Source: Muricea muricata
Lineage: Eukaryota > Cnidaria > Anthozoa > Malacalcyonacea > Plexauridae
Length of the DNA stretch: 64,000 bases
Assembly: GCA_963855995.1 (NCBI GenBank)
Contig: OY979717.1
Location: 37,776,180 to 37,840,179, forward strand
Direction: 5' to 3'
Both the position numbers and the translations under genes were made by a program. A model generated the notes under the pieces. The model saw only the letters and a list, made by a program, of their open reading frames with translations. It did not search any database and was not told where the DNA came from. Shown piece by piece: positions 40,589 through 56,592 of this stretch. Within the stretch, counting starts at the first letter, position 1, and every line of letters begins with the position of its first letter.

Positions 40589-43500
40589 GTGAGAGCAATC
40601 TTTTCATATAATTTCTGTTGCAGTACAAAACACACAACTGAAAAGGCAAGGCAAAATAGGTCACTTCTTGCCATATTAGGAGATGTAAAAATGTCATCAC
40701 TCTTCATATGTGACATAAGCAAATACACAATCTACACACATGTTTTGCGTATCAAAAGGTTTCTCTCAGTGAGAGCAATCTTTTCATATAATTTCTGTTG
40801 CAGTACAACGCACACAACTGAAAATACAGGGCAAAATATGTCATTTGTTGCCATATTTCCAGATATAAAAATGTCATCACTTTTCATATGTCAAATAAGG
40901 AAATACAGCATCTACAGACATGTTTTGCATATCAAAAGCTTCTTCTCTGTGAGAGCAATCTTTTCATATAATTTTTGTTGCAGTACAACACACACAACTG
41001 AAAATGCAAGGCAAAATAGGTCACTTTTTGCCATATTGCGAGATGTAAAAATGTCATCACTCTTCATATTGTGAGATAAGCAAATACACAATCTACACAC
41101 ATGTTCTGCATATGAAAAGGTTTCTCTCAGTGAGAGCAATCTTTCCATATAATTTTTGTGGCAGTACAACACGCACAACTGAAAATACAGGGCAAAATAT
41201 GTCATTTTTTGCCATATTGGCAAATATAAAAATGTCATCACTTTTCATATGTCAAATAAGAAAATACAGCATCTACAGACATGTTTTGCATATCAAAAGC
41301 TTCCTCTCTGTGAGAGCAATCTTTTCATATATATTTTGTTGCAGTACAACACACACAACTGAAAAGGCAAGGCAAAATAGCTCACTTTTTGCCATATTAG
41401 GAGATGTAAAAATGTCATCACTCTTCATATGTGGGATAAGCAAATACACAATCTACACACATGTTTTGCATATCAAAAGGTTTCTCTCAGTGAGAGCAAT
41501 CTTATCATATAATTTCTGTTGCAGTACAACACACACAACTGAAAATGCAAGGCAAAATAGGTTACTTTTTGCCATATTAGCAGATGTAAAAATGTCATCA
41601 CTTTTCATATGTCAAATAAGAAAATACAGCATCTACAGACATGTTTTGCATATCAAAAGCTTCTTCTCTGTGAGAGCAATCTTTTCATATAATTTTTGTT
41701 GCAGTGCAATGCACACAACTGAAAAGGCAAGGCAAAATAGGTCACTTTTTGCCATATTAGGAGATGTAAAAATGTCATCACTCTTCATATGTGAGATAAG
41801 CAAATACACAATCTACACCTATGTTTTGCATATCAAAAGATTTCTCTCAGTGAGAGCAATCTTTTCATATAATTTCTGTTGCAGTACAACACACACAACT
41901 GATAACACAGGGCAAAATATGTCATTTTTGCCATATTTGCAAAGATAAAAATGTCATCACTTTTCATATGTCAAATAAGGAAATACAGCATCTACAGACA
42001 TGTTTTGCATATCAAAAGCTTCTTCTCTGTGAGCGCAATCTTTTCATATAATTTTTGTTGCAGTACAACACACACACAACTTAAAATGCAAGGCAAAATA
42101 GGTCACTTTTTGCAATATTGGGAGATGTAAAAATGTCATCACTCTTCATATTGTGAGATAAACAAATATAGAATCTACACCTATGTTTTGCATATCAAAA
42201 GGTTTCTCTCATTGAGAGCCATCTTTTCATATAATTTCTGTTGCAGTACAACACACACAACTGAAAATGCAAGGCAAAATAGGTTAGTTTTGCCATATTA
42301 GGAGATGTAAAAATGTCATCACTTTTCATATGTGAGATAAGCATCTACACAATCTACACACATGTTTTGCATATGAAAAGGTTTCTCTCAGTGAGAGCAA
42401 TCTTTTCATGTAATTTTTGTGGCAGTACAACACACACAACTGAAAATACAGAGCAAAATATGTCATTTTTTGCCATATTGGCAGATATAAAAACGTCATC
42501 ACTTTTCATATGTCAAATAAGAAAATACAGCATCTACAGAGATGTTTTGCATATCAAAAGCTTCCTCTCTGTGAGAGCAATCTTTTCATATAATTTCTGT
42601 TGCAGTACAACACACACAACTGAAAAGGCAAAGCAAAATAGCTCACTTTTTGCCATATTAGGAGATGTAAAAATGTCATCACTCTTCATATGTGAGATAA
42701 GCAAATACACAATCTACACACATTTTTTGCATATCAAAAGCTTCCTCTCGGTGAGAGCAATCTTTTCATATAATTTCTGTTGCTGTACAACACACACAAC
42801 TGAAAATACAAGGCAAAATAAGTCATTTTTTGCCATATTGGCAGATATAAAAATGTCATCACTTTTCATATGTCAAATAAGAAAATACAGAATCTACAGA
42901 CATGTTTTGCATTTTAAAACTTCCTCTATGTGAGGGCAATCTTTTCATATAATTTCTGTTGCAGTACAACACACACAACTGAAAATGCCAGGCAAAATAG
43001 GTCACTTTTTGCCATATTAGGAGATGTAAAAATGTCATCACTCTTCATATGTGACATAAGCGAATACACAATCTACACACATGTTTTGCGTATCAAAAGG
43101 TTTCTCTCAGTGAGAGCAATCTTTTCATATAATTTCTGTTGCAGTACAACGCACACAACTGAAAATACAGGGCAAAATATGTCATTTGTTGCCATATTTC
43201 CAGATATAAAAATGTCATCACTTTTCATATGTCAAATAAGGAAATACAGCATCTAGAGACATGTTTTGCATATCAAAAGCTTCTTCTCTGTGAGAGCAAT
43301 CTTTTCATATAATTTTTGTTGCAGTACAACACACACAACTGAAAATGCAAGGCAAAATAGGTCACTTTTTGCCATATTGCGAGATGTAAAAATGTCATCA
43401 CTCTTCATATTGTGAGATAAGCAAATACACAATCTACACACATGTTCTGCATATGAAAAGGTTTCTCTCAGTGAGAGCAATCTTTCCATATAATTTTTGT

Positions 43501-44289
43501 GGCAGTACAACACGCACAACTGAAAATACAGGGCAAAATATGTCATTTTTTGCCATATTGGCAAATATAAAAATGTCATCACTTTTCATATGTCAAATAA
43601 GAAAATACAGCATCTACAGACATGTTTTGCATATCAAAAGCTTCCTCTCTGTGAGAGCAATCTTTTCATATATATTTTGTTGCAGTACAACACACACAAC
43701 TGAAAAGGCAAGGCAAAATAGCTCACTTTTTGCCATATTAGGAGATGTAAAAATGTCATCACTCTTCATATGTGGGATAAGCAAATACACAATCTACACA
43801 CATGTTTTGCATATCAAAAGGTTTCTCTCAGTGAGAGCAATCTTATCATATAATTTCTGTTGCAGTACAACACACACAACTGAAAATGCAAGGCAAAATA
43901 GGTTACTTTTTGCCATATTAGCAGATGTAAAAATGTCATCACTTTTCATATGTCAAATAAGAAAATACAGCATCTACAGACATGTTTTGCATATCAAAAG
44001 CTTCTTCTCTGTGAGAGCAATCTTTTCATATAATTTTTGTTGCAGTACAATGCACACAACTGAAAAGGCAAAGCAAAATAGGTCACTTTTTGCCATATTA
44101 GGAGATGTAAAAATGTCATCACTCTTCATATGTGAGATAAGCAAATACACAATCTACACCTATGTTTTGCATATCAAAAGATTTCTCTCAGTGAGAGCAA
44201 TCTTTTCATATAATTTCTGTTGCAGTACAACACACACAACTGATAATACAGGGCAAAATATGTCATTTTTGCCATATTTGCAAAGATAA
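40589..44289 (+). repeat. Satellite sub-block: 2,341-bp higher-order duplication
   Basis: The stretch 40589-41948 recurs almost unchanged at 42930-44289, a displacement of 2,341 bases (13 monomers). The two 278-codon frames at 41112 and 43453 differ at only two residues. The same displacement reappears between 47406 and 49747, so a 13-monomer unit was used more than once. Confidence 0.85.
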
Positions 44290-44832
44290 AAATGTCATCA
44301 CTTTTCATATGTCAAATAAGGAAATACAGCATCTACAGACATGTTTTGCATATCAAAAGCTTCTTCTCTGTGAGAGCAATCTTTTCATATAATTTTTGTT
44401 GCAGTACAACACACACAACTTAAAATGCAAGGCAAAATAGGTCACTTTTTGCAATATTGGGAGATGTAAAAATGTCATCACTCTTCATATTGTGAGATAA
44501 GCGAATACACAATCTACACACATATTTTGCATATTAAAAGCTTCCTCTCTGTGAGAGCAATCTTTTCATATAATTTCTGTTGCAGTACAAAACACAAAAC
44601 TGAAAAGGCAAGGCAAAATAGGTCACTTCTTGCCATATTAGGAGATGTAAAAATGTCATCACTCTTCATATTGTGAGATAAACAAATACAGAATCTACAC
44701 CTATGTTTTGCATATCAAAAGGTTTCTCTCAGTGAGAGCCATCTTTTCATATAATTTCTGTTGCAGTACAACACACACAACTGAAAATGCAAGGCAAAAT
44801 AGGTTAGTTTTGCCATATTAGCAGATGTAAAA

Positions 44833-47800
44833 ATGTCATCACTTTTCATATGTCAAATAAGAAAATACAGCATCCACAGACATGTTTTGCATATCAAAAG
44901 CTTCCTCTCTGTGAGAGCAATCTTTTCATATAATTTCTGTTGCAGTACAAAACACACAACTGAAAACGCAAGGCAAAGTAGGTCACTTTTTGCCATATTA
45001 GGAGATGTAAAAATGTCATCACTCTTCATATGTGAGATAAGCAAATACACAATCTACACACATTTTTTGCATATCAAAAGCTTCCTCTCGGTGAGAGCAA
45101 TCTTTTCATATAATTTCTGTTGCTGTACAACACACACAACTGAAAATACAAGGCAAAATAAGTCATTTTTTGCCATATTGGCAGATATAAAAATGTCATC
45201 ACTTTTCATATGTCAAATAAGAAAATACAGAATCTACAGACATGTTTTGCATATTAAAACTTCCTCTATGTGAGGGCAATCTTTTCATATAATTTCTGTT
45301 GCAGTACAACACACACAACTGAAAATGCCAGGCAAAATAGGTCACTTTTTGCCATATTAGGAGATGTAAAAATGTCATCACTCTTCATATGTGAGATAAG
45401 CGAATACACAATCTACACACATATTTTGCATATTAAAAGCTTCCTCTCTGTGAGAGCAATCTTTTCATATAATTTCTGTTGCAGTACAAAACACAAAACT
45501 GAAAAGGCAAGGCAAAATAGGTCACTTCTTGCCATATTAGGAGATGTAAAAATGTCATCACTCTTCATATTGTGAGATAAACAAATACAGAATCTACACC
45601 TATGTTTTGCATATCAAAAGGTTTCTCTCAGTGAGAGCCATCTTTTCATATAATTTCTGTTGCAGTACAACACACACAACTGAAAATGCAAGGCAAAATA
45701 GGTTAGTTTTGCCATATTAGCAGATGTAAAAATGTCATCACTTTTCATATGTCAAATAAGAAAATACAGCATCCACAGACATGTTTTGCATATCAAAAGC
45801 TTCCTCTCTGTGAGAGCAATCTTTTCATATAATTTCTGTTGCAGTACAAAACACACAACTGAAAACGCAAGGCAAAGTAGGTCACTTTTTGCCATATTAG
45901 GAGATGTAAAAATGTCATCACTCTTCATATGTGAGATAAGCAAATACACAATCTACACACATTTTTTGCATATCAAAAGCTTCCTCTCGGTGAGAGCAAT
46001 CTTTTCATATAATTTCTGTTGCTGTACAACACACACAACTGAAAATACAAGGCAAAATAAGTCATTTTTTGCCATATTGGCAGATATAAAAATGTCATCA
46101 CTTTTCATATGTCAAATAAGAAAATACAGAATCTACAGACATGTTTTGCATATTAAAACTTCCTCTATGTGAGGGCAATCTTTTCATATAATTTCTGTTG
46201 CAGTACAACACACACAACTGAAAATGCAAGGCAAAATAGGTCACTTTTTGCCATATTAGGAGATGTAAAAATGTCATCACTCTTCATATGTGAGATAAGC
46301 GAATACACAATCTACAAACATATTTTGCATATTAAAAGCTTCCTCTCTGTGAGAGCAATCTTTTCATATAAATTCTGTTGCAGTACAAAACACACAACTG
46401 AAAAGGCAAGGCAAAATAGGTCACTTCTTGCCATATTAGGAGATGTAAAAATGTCATCACTCTTCATATGTGAGATAAGCAAATACACAATCTACACACA
46501 TGTTTTGCGTATCAAAAGGTTTCTCTCAGTGAGAGCAATCTTTTCATATAATTTCTGTTGCAGTACAACGCACACAACTGAAAATACAGGGAAAAATATG
46601 TCATTTTTTGCCATATTTCCAGATATAAAAATGTCATCACTTTTCATATGTCAAATAAGGAAATACAGCATCTACAGACATGTTTTGCATATCAAAAGCT
46701 TCTTCTCTGTGCGAGCAATCTTTTCATATAATTTTTTTGCAGTACAACACACACAACTGAAAATGCAAGGCAAAATAGGTCACTTTTGGCAATATTAGGA
46801 GATGTAAAAATGTCATCACTCTTCATATGTGAGGTAAGCAAATACACAATCTACACACATGTTTTGCATATCAAAAGGTTTCTCTCAGTGAGAGCAAACT
46901 TTTCATATAATTTCTGTTGCAGTACAACGCACACAACTGAAAATACAGGGCAAAATATGTCATTTTTTGCCATATTTCCAGATATAAAAATGTCATCACT
47001 TTTCATATGTCAAATAAGGAAATACAGCATCTACAGACATGTTTTGCATATCAAAAGCTTCTTCTCTGTGAGAGCAATCTTTTCATATATATTTTGTTGC
47101 AGTACAACACACACAACTCAAAATGCAAGGCAAAATAGGTCACTTTTTGCAATATTGGGAGATGTAAAAATGTCATCACTCTTCATATTGTGAGATAAGC
47201 AAATACACAATCTACACACATATTTTGCATATCAAAAGGTTTCTCTCAGTGAGAGCAATCTTTTCGTATAATTTCTGTTGCTGTACAACACACACAACTA
47301 AAAATACAAGGCAAAATAGGTCATTTTTTGCCATATTGGCAGATATAAAAATGTCATCACTTTTCATACTGTGAGATAAGCAAATAGACAATCTACACAC
47401 ATATTTTGCATATCAAAAGGTTTCTCTCAGTGAGAGCAATCTTTTCGTATAATTTCTGTTGCTGTACAACACACACAACTAAAAATACAAGGCAAAATAG
47501 GTCATTTTTTGCCATATTGGAATATATAAAAATGTCATCACTTTTCATATGTCAAATAAGGAAATACAGCATCTACAGACATGTTTTGCATATCAAAAGC
47601 TTCTTCTCTGTGAGAGCAATCTTTTCATATAATTTCTGTTGCAGTACAACACACACAACTGAAAAGGCAAGGCAAAATAGGTCACTTTTTGCCATATTAG
47701 GACATGTAAAAATGTCATCACTCTTCATATGTGAGATAAGCAAATACACAATCTACACCTATGTTTTGCATATCAAAAGGTTTCTCTCAGTGAGAGCAAT

Positions 47801-49354
47801 CTTTTCACATAATTTCTGTTGCAGTACAACACACACAACTGAAAATACAGGGCAAAATATGTCATTTGTTGCCATATTTGCAGATATAAAAATGTCATCA
47901 CTTTTCATATGTCAAATCAGGAAATACAGCATCTACAGACATGTTTTGCATATCAAAAGCTTCTTCTCTGTGAGAGCAATCTTTTCATATAATTTTTGTT
48001 GCAGTACAACACACACAACTGAAAAGGCAAGGCAAAATAGGTCACTTTTTGCCATATTAGGACATGTAAAAATGTCATCACTCTTCATATGTGAGATAAG
48101 CAAATACACAATCTACACCTATGTTTTGCATATCAAAAGGTTTCTCTCAGTGAGAGCAATCTTTTCACATAATTTCTGTTGCAGTACAACACACACAACT
48201 GAAAATACAGGGCAAAATATGTCATTTGTTGCCATATTTTCAGATATAAAAATGTCATCACTTTTCATATGTCAAATCAGGAAATACAGCATCTACAGAC
48301 ATGTTTTGTATATCAAAAGCTTCTTCTCTGTGAGAGCAATCTTTTCATATAATTTTTGTTGCAGTACAACACACACAACTGAAAATGCAAGGCAAAATAG
48401 GTCACTTTTTGCCATATTAGGAGATGTAAAAATGTCATCACTCTTCATATGTGAGATAAGCGAATACACAATCTACAAACATATTTTGCATATTAAAAGC
48501 TTCCTCTCTGTGAGAGCAATCTTTTCATATAAATTCTGTTGCAGTACAAAACACACAACTGAAAAGGCAAGGCAAAATAGGTCACTTCTTGCCATATTAG
48601 GAGATGTAAAAATGTCATCACTCTTCATATGTGAGATAAGCAAATACACAATCTACACACATGTTTTGCGTATCAAAAGGTTTCTCTCAGTGAGAGCAAT
48701 CTTTTCATATAATTTCTGTTGCAGTACAACGCACACAACTGAAAATACAGGGAAAAATATGTCATTTTTTGCCATATTTCCAGATATAAAAATGTCATCA
48801 CTTTTCATATGTCAAATAAGGAAATACAGCATCTACAGACATGTTTTGCATATCAAAAGCTTCTTCTCTGTGCGAGCAATCTTTTCATATAATTTTTTTG
48901 CAGTACAACACACACAACTCAAAATGCAAGGCAAAATAGGTCACTTTTGGCAATATTAGGAGATGTAAAAATGTCATCACTCTTCATATGTGAGGTAAGC
49001 AAATACACAATCTACACACATGTTTTGCATATCAAAAGGTTTCTCTCAGTGAGAGCAAACTTTTCATATAATTTCTGTTGCAGTACAACGCACACAACTG
49101 AAAATACAGGGCAAAATATGTCATTTTTTGCCATATTTCCAGATATAAAAATGTCATCACTTTTCATATGTCAAATAAGGAAATACAGCATCTACAGACA
49201 TGTTTTGCATATCAAAAGCTTCTTCTCTGTGAGAGCAATCTTTTCATATATATTTTGTTGCAGTACAACACACACAACTCAAAATGCAAGGCAAAATAGG
49301 TCACTTTTTGCAATATTGGGAGATGTAAAAATGTCATCACTCTTCATATTGTGA
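44833..49354 (+). repeat. Satellite sub-block: 899-bp and 2,161-bp higher-order periods
   Basis: A 146-codon frame at 44833 recurs identically at 45732 (899 bases, five monomers). The 135-codon frame at 46786 recurs identically at 48947 (2,161 bases, twelve monomers). The 45732 frame reappears at 57082 and 61220, showing exchange over more than 11 kb. Confidence 0.8.
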
Positions 49355-50827
49355 GATAAGCAAATACACAATCTACACACATATTTTGCATATCAAAAGG
49401 TTTCTCTCAGTGAGAGCAATCTTTTCGTATAATTTCTGTTGCTGTACAACACACACAACTAAAAATACAAGGCAAAATAGGTCATTTTTTGCCATATTGG
49501 CAGATATAAAAATGTCATCACTTTTCATATGTCAAATAAGGAAATACAGCATCTACAGACATGTTTTGCATATCAAAAGCTTCTTCTCTGTGAGAGCAAT
49601 CTTTTCATATATAATTTGTTGCAGTACAACACACACAACTGAAAATGCAAGGCAAAATAGGTCACTTTTTGCAATATTGGGAGATGTAAAAATGTCATCA
49701 CTCTTCATACTGTGAGATAAGCAAATAGGCAATCTACACACATATTTTGCATATCAAAAGGTTTCTCTCAGTGAGAGCAATCTTTTCGTATAATTTCTGT
49801 TGCTGTACAACACACACAACTAAAAATACAAGGCAAAATAGGTCATTTTTTGCCATATTGGAATATATAAAAATGTCATCACTTTTCATATGTCAAATAA
49901 GGAAATACAGCATCTACAGACATGTTTTGCATATCAAAAGCTTCTTCTCTGTGAGAGCAATCTTTTCATATAATTTCTGTTGCAGTACAACACACACAAC
50001 TGAAAAGGCAAGGCAAAATAGGTCACTTTTTGCCATATTAGGACATGTAAAAATGTCATCACTCTTCATATGTGAGATAAGCAAATACACAATCTACACC
50101 TATGTTTTGCATATCAAAAGGTTTCTCTCAGTGAGAGCAATCTTTTCACATAATTTCTGTTGCAGTACAACACACACAACTGAAAATACAGGGCAAAATA
50201 TGTCATTTGTTGCCATATTTGCAGATATAAAAATGTCATCACTTTTCATATGTCAAATCAGGAAATACAGCATCTACAGACATGTTTTGCATATCAAAAG
50301 CTTCTTCTCTGTGAGAGCAATCTTTTCATATAATTTTTGTTGCAGTACAACACACACAACTGAAAAGGCAAGGCAAAATAGGTCACTTTTTGCCATATTA
50401 GGACATGTAAAAATGTCATCACTCTTCATATGTGAGATAAGCAAATACACAATCTACACCTATGTTTTGCATATCAAAAGGTTTCTCTCAGTGAGAGCAA
50501 TCTTTTCACATAATTTCTGTTGCAGTACAACACACACAACTGAAAATACAGGGCAAAATATGTCATTTGTTGCCATATTTTCAGATATAAAAATGTCATC
50601 ACTTTTCATATGTCAAATCAGGAAATACAGCATCTACAGACATGTTTTGTATATCAAAAGCTTCTTCTCTGTGAGAGCAATCTTTTCATATAATTTTTGT
50701 TGCAGTACAACACACACAACTGAAAATGCAAGGAAAAATAGGTCACTTTTTGCCATATTGGGAGATGTAAAAATGTCATCACTCTTCATATTGTGAGATA
50801 AGCAAATACACAATCTGCACACATATT

Positions 50828-53800
50828 TTGCATATCAAAAGGTTTCTCTCAGTGAGAGCAATCTTTTCGTATAATTTCTGTTGCTGTACAACACACACAA
50901 CTAAAAATACAAGGCAAAATAGGTCATGTTTTGCCATATTGGAATATATAAAAATGTCATCACTTTTCATATGTCAAATAAGGAAATACAGCATCTACAG
51001 ACATGTTTTGCATATCAAAAGCTTCTTCTCTGTGAGAGCAATCTTTTCATATAATTTCTGTTGCAGTACAACACACACAACTGAAAAGGCAAGGCAAAAT
51101 AGGTCACTTTTTGCCATATTAGGACATGTAAAAATGTCATCACTCTTCATATGTGAGATAAGCAAATACACAATCTACACCTATGTTTTGCATATCAAAA
51201 GGTTTCTCTCAGTGAGAGCAATCTTTTCACATAATTTCTGTTGCAGTACAACACACACAACTGAAAATACAGGGCAAAATATGTCATTTGTTGCCATATT
51301 TGCAGATATAAAAATGTCATCACTTTTCATATGTCAAATCAGGAAATACAGCATCTACAGACATGTTTTGTATATCAAAAGCTTCTTCTCTGTGAGAGCA
51401 ATCTTTTCATATAATTTTTGTTGCAGTACAACACACACAACTGAAAATGCAAGGCAAAATAGGTCACTTTTTGCCATATTGGGAGATGTAAAAATGTCAT
51501 CACTCTTCATATTGTGAGATAAGCAAATACACAATCTGCACACATATTTTGCATATCAAAAGGTTTCTCTCAGTGAGAGCAATCTTTTCATATTAGTTCT
51601 GTAGCAGTACAACACACACAACTGAAAATACAGGGCAAAATATGTCATTTTTTGCCATATTTGCAGATATAAAAATGTCATCACTTTTCATATGTCAAAT
51701 AAGGAAATACAGCATCTACAGACATGTTTTGCATATCAAAAGCTTCTTCTCTGTGAGAGCAATCTTTTCATATATATTTTGTTGCAGTACAACACACACA
51801 ACTAAAAATGCAAGGCAAAATAGGTCACTTTTTGCAATATTGGGAGATGTAAAAATGTCATCACTCTTCATATTGTGAGATAAGCAAATACACAATCTAC
51901 ACACATACTTTGCATATCAAAAGGTTTCTCTCAGTGAGAGCAATCTTTTCGTATAATTTCTGTTGCTGTACAACACACACAACTAAAAATACAAGGCAAA
52001 ATAGGTCATTTTTTGCCATATTGGCATATATAAAAATGTCATCACTTTTCATATGTCAAATAAGGAAATACAGCATCTACAGACATGTTTTGCATATCAA
52101 AAGCTTCTTCTCTGTGAGAGCAATCTTTTCATATAATTTCTGTTGCAGTACAACACACACAACTGAAAAGGCAAGGCAAAATAAGTCACTTTTTGCCATA
52201 TTAGGACATGTAAAAATGTCATCACTCTTCATATGTGAGATAAGCAAATACACAATCTACACCTATGTTTTGCATATCAAAAGGTTTCTCTCAGTGAGAG
52301 CAATCTTTTCACATAATTTCTGTTGCAGTACAACACACACAACTGAAAATACAGGGCAAAATATGTCATTTGTTGCCATATTTTCAGATATAAAAATGTC
52401 ATCACTTTTCATATGTCAAATCAGGAAATACAGCATCTACAGACATGTTTTGTATATCAAAAGCTTCTTCTCTGTAAGAGCAATCTTTTCATATAATTTT
52501 TGTTGCAGTACAACACACACAACTGAAAATGCAAGGAAAAATAGGTCACTTTTTGCCATATTGGGAGATGTAAAAATGTCATCACTCTTCATATTGTGAG
52601 ATAAGCAAATACACAATCTGCACACATATTTTGCATATCAAAAGGTTTCTCTCAGTGAGAGCAATCTTTTCATATTAGTTCTGTAGCAGTACAACACACA
52701 CAACTGAAAATACAGGGCAAAATATGTCATTTTTTGCCATATTTGCAGATATAAAAATGTCATCACTTTTCATATGTCAAATAAGGAAATACAGCATCTA
52801 CAGACATGTTTTGCATATCAAAAGCTTCTTCTCTGTGAGAGCAATCTTTTCATATAATTTCTGTTGCAGTACAACACACACAACTGAAAAGGCAAGGCAA
52901 AATAGGTCACTTTTTGCCATATTAGGACATGTAAAAATGTCATCACTCTTCATATGTGAGATAAGCAAATACACAATCTACACCTATGTTTTGCATATCA
53001 AAAGGTTTCTCTCAGTGAGAGCAATCTTTTCACATAATTTCTGTTGCAGTACAACACACACAACTGAAAATACAGGGCAAAATATGTCATTTGTTGCCAT
53101 ATTTGCAGATATAAAAATGTCATCACTTTTCATATGTCAAATCAGGAAATACAGCATCTACAGACATGTTTTGTATATCAAAAGCTTCTTCTCTGTGAGA
53201 GCAATCTTTTCATATAATTTTTGTTGCAGTACAACACACACAACTGAAAATGCAAGGCAAAATAGGTCACTTTTTGCCATATTGGGAGATGTAAAAATGT
53301 CATCACTCTTCATATTGTGAAATAAGCAAATACACAATCTGCACACATATTTTGCATATCAAAAGGTTTCTCTCAGTGAGAGCAATCTTTTCATATTAGT
53401 TCTGTAGCAGTACAACACACACAACTGAAAATACAGGGCAAAATATGTCATTTTTTGCCATATTTGCAGATATAAAAATGTCATCACTTTTCATATGTCA
53501 AATAAGGAAATACAGCATCTACAGACATGTTTTGCATATCAAAAGCTTCTTCTCTGTGAGAGCAATCTTTTCATATATATTTTGTTGCAGTACAACACAC
53601 ACAACTGAAAATGCAAGGCAAAATAGGTCACTTTTTGCAATATTGGGAGATGTAAAAATGTCATCACTCTTCATATTGTGAGATAAGCAAATACACAATC
53701 TACACACATACTTTGCATATCAAAAGGTTTCTCTCAGTGAGAGCAATCTTTTCGTATAATTTCTGTTGCTGTACAACACACACAACTAAAAATACAAGGC

Positions 53801-56592
53801 AAAATAGGTCATTTTTTGCCATATTGGCATATATAAAAATGTCATCACTTTTCATATGTCAAATAAGGAAATACAGCATCTACAGACATGTTTTGCATAT
53901 CAAAAGCTTCTTCTCTGTGAGAGCAATCTTTTCATATAATTTCTGTTGCAGTACAACACACACAACTGAAAAGGCAAGGCAAAATAAGTCACTTTTTGCC
54001 ATATTAGGACATGTAAAAATGTCATCACTCTTCATATGTGAGATAAGCAAATACACAATCTACACCTATGTTTTGCATATCAAAAGGTTTCTCTCAGTGA
54101 GAGCAATCTTTTCACATAATTTCTGTTGCAGTACAACACACACAACTGAAAATACAGGGCAAAATATGTCATTTGTTGCCATATTTTCAGATATAAAAAT
54201 GTCATCACTTTTCATATGTCAAATCAGGAAATACAGCATCTACAGACATGTTTTGTATATCAAAAGCTTCTTCTCTGTAAGAGCAATCTTTTCATATAAT
54301 TTTTGTTGCAGTACAACACACACAACTGAAAATGCAAGGAAAAATAGGTCACTTTTTGCCATATTGGGAGATGTAAAAATGTCATCACTCTTCATATTGT
54401 GAGATAAGCAAATACACAATCTGCACACATATTTTGCATATCAAAAGGTTTCTCTCAGTGAGAGCAATCTTTTCATATTAGTTCTGTAGCAGTACAACAC
54501 ACACAACTGAAAATACAAGGCAAAATATGTCATTTTTTGCCATATTTGCAGATATAAAAATGTCATCACTTTTCATATGTCAAATAAGGAAATACAGCAT
54601 CTACAGACATGTTTTGCATATCAAAAGCTTCTTCTCCGTGAGAGCAATCTTTTCATATATATTTTGTTGCAGTACAACACACACAACTGAAAATGCAAGG
54701 CAAAATAGGTCACTTTTTGCAATATTGGGAGATGTAAAAATGTCATCACTCTTCATATTGTGAGATAAGCAAATACACAATCTACACACATACTTTGCAT
54801 ATCAAAAGGTTTCTCTCAGTGAGAGCAATCTTTTCGTATAATTTCTGTTGCTGTACAACACACACAACTAAAAATACAAGGCAAAATAGGTCATTTTTTG
54901 CCATATTGGCATATATAAAAATGTCATCACTTTTCATATGTCAAATAAGGAAATACAGCATCTACAGACATGTTTTGCATATCAAAAGCTTCTTCTCTGT
55001 GAGAGCAATCTTTTCATATAATTTCTGTTGCAGTACAACACACACAACTGAAAAGGCAAGGCAAAATAAGTCACTTTTTGCCATATTAGGACATGTAAAA
55101 ATGTCATCACTCTTCATATGTGAGATAAGCAAATACACAATCTACACCTATGTTTTGCATATCAAAAGGTTTCTCTCAGTGAGAGCAATCTTTTCACATA
55201 ATTTCTGTTGCAGTACAACACACACAACTGAAAATACAGGGCAAAATATGTCATTTGTTGCCATATTTTCAGATATAAAAATGTCATCACTTTTCATATG
55301 TCAAATCAGGAAATACAGCATCTACAGACATGTTTTGTATATCAAAAGCTTCTTCTCTGTAAGAGCAATCTTTTCATATAATTTTTGTTGCAGTACAACA
55401 CACACAACTGAAAATGCAAGGAAAAATAGGTCACTTTTTGCCATATTGGGAGATGTAAAAATGTCATCACTCTTCATATTGTGAGATAAGCAAATACACA
55501 ATCTGCACACATATTTTGCATATCAAAAGGTTTCTCTCAGTGAGAGCAATCTTTTCATATTAGTTCTGTAGCAGTACAACACACACAACTGAAAATACAA
55601 GGCAAAATATGTCATTTTTTGCCATATTTGCAGATATAAAAATGTCATCACTTTTCATATGTCAAATAAGGAAATACAGCATCTACAGACATGTTTTGCA
55701 TATCAAAAGCTTCTTCTCCGTGAGAGCAATCTTTTCATATATATTTTGTTGCAGTACAACACACACAACTGAAAATGCAAGGCAAAATAGGTCACTTTTT
55801 GCAATATTGGGAGATGTAAAAATGTCATGACTCTTCATATTGTGAGATAAGCAAATACACAATCTACACACATACTTTGCATATCAAAAGGTTTCTCTCA
55901 GTGAGAGCAATCTTTTCGTATAATTTCTGTTGCTGTACAACACACACAACTAAAAATACAAGGCAAAATAGGTCATTTTTTGCCATATTGGCATATATAA
56001 AAATGTCATCACTTTTCATATGTCAAATAAGGAAATACAGCATCTACAGACATGTTTTGCATATCAAAAGCTTCTTCTCTGTGAGAGCAATCTTTTCATA
56101 TAATTTCTGTTGCAGTACAACACACACAACTGAAAAGGCAAGGCAAAATAAGTCACTTTTTGCCATATTAGGACATGTAAAAATGTCATCACTCTTCATA
56201 TGTGAGATAAGCAAATACACAATCTACACCTATGTTTTGCATATCAAAAGGTTTCTCTCAGTGAGAGCAATCTTTTCACATAATTTCTGTTGCAGTACAA
56301 CACACACAACTGAAAATACAGGGCAAAATATGTCATTTGTTGCCATATTTTCAGATATAAAAATGTCATCACTTTTCATATGTCAAATCAGGAAATACAG
56401 CATCTACAGACATGTTTTGTATATCAAAAGCTTCTTCTCTGTGAGAGCAATCTTTTCATATAATTTTTGTTGCAGTACAACACACACAACTGAAAATGCA
56501 AGGAAAAATAGGTCACTTTTTGCCATATTGGGAGATGTAAAAATGTCATCACTCTTCATATTGTGAGATAAGCAAATACACAATCTGCACAC
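50828..56592 (+). repeat. Satellite sub-block: 1,082-bp higher-order repeat
   Basis: A 229-codon frame starts at 50828, 51910, 53713, 54795 and 55877, with steps of 1,082 bases (six monomers) and one step of 1,803 (ten monomers). Later copies are nearly identical, including the distinctive TATTAGTTCTGTAGCAG monomer variant at about 51590, 52675, 53395, 54478, 55560 and 56642. This is the most homogeneous part of the array and so the most recently amplified. Confidence 0.88.
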
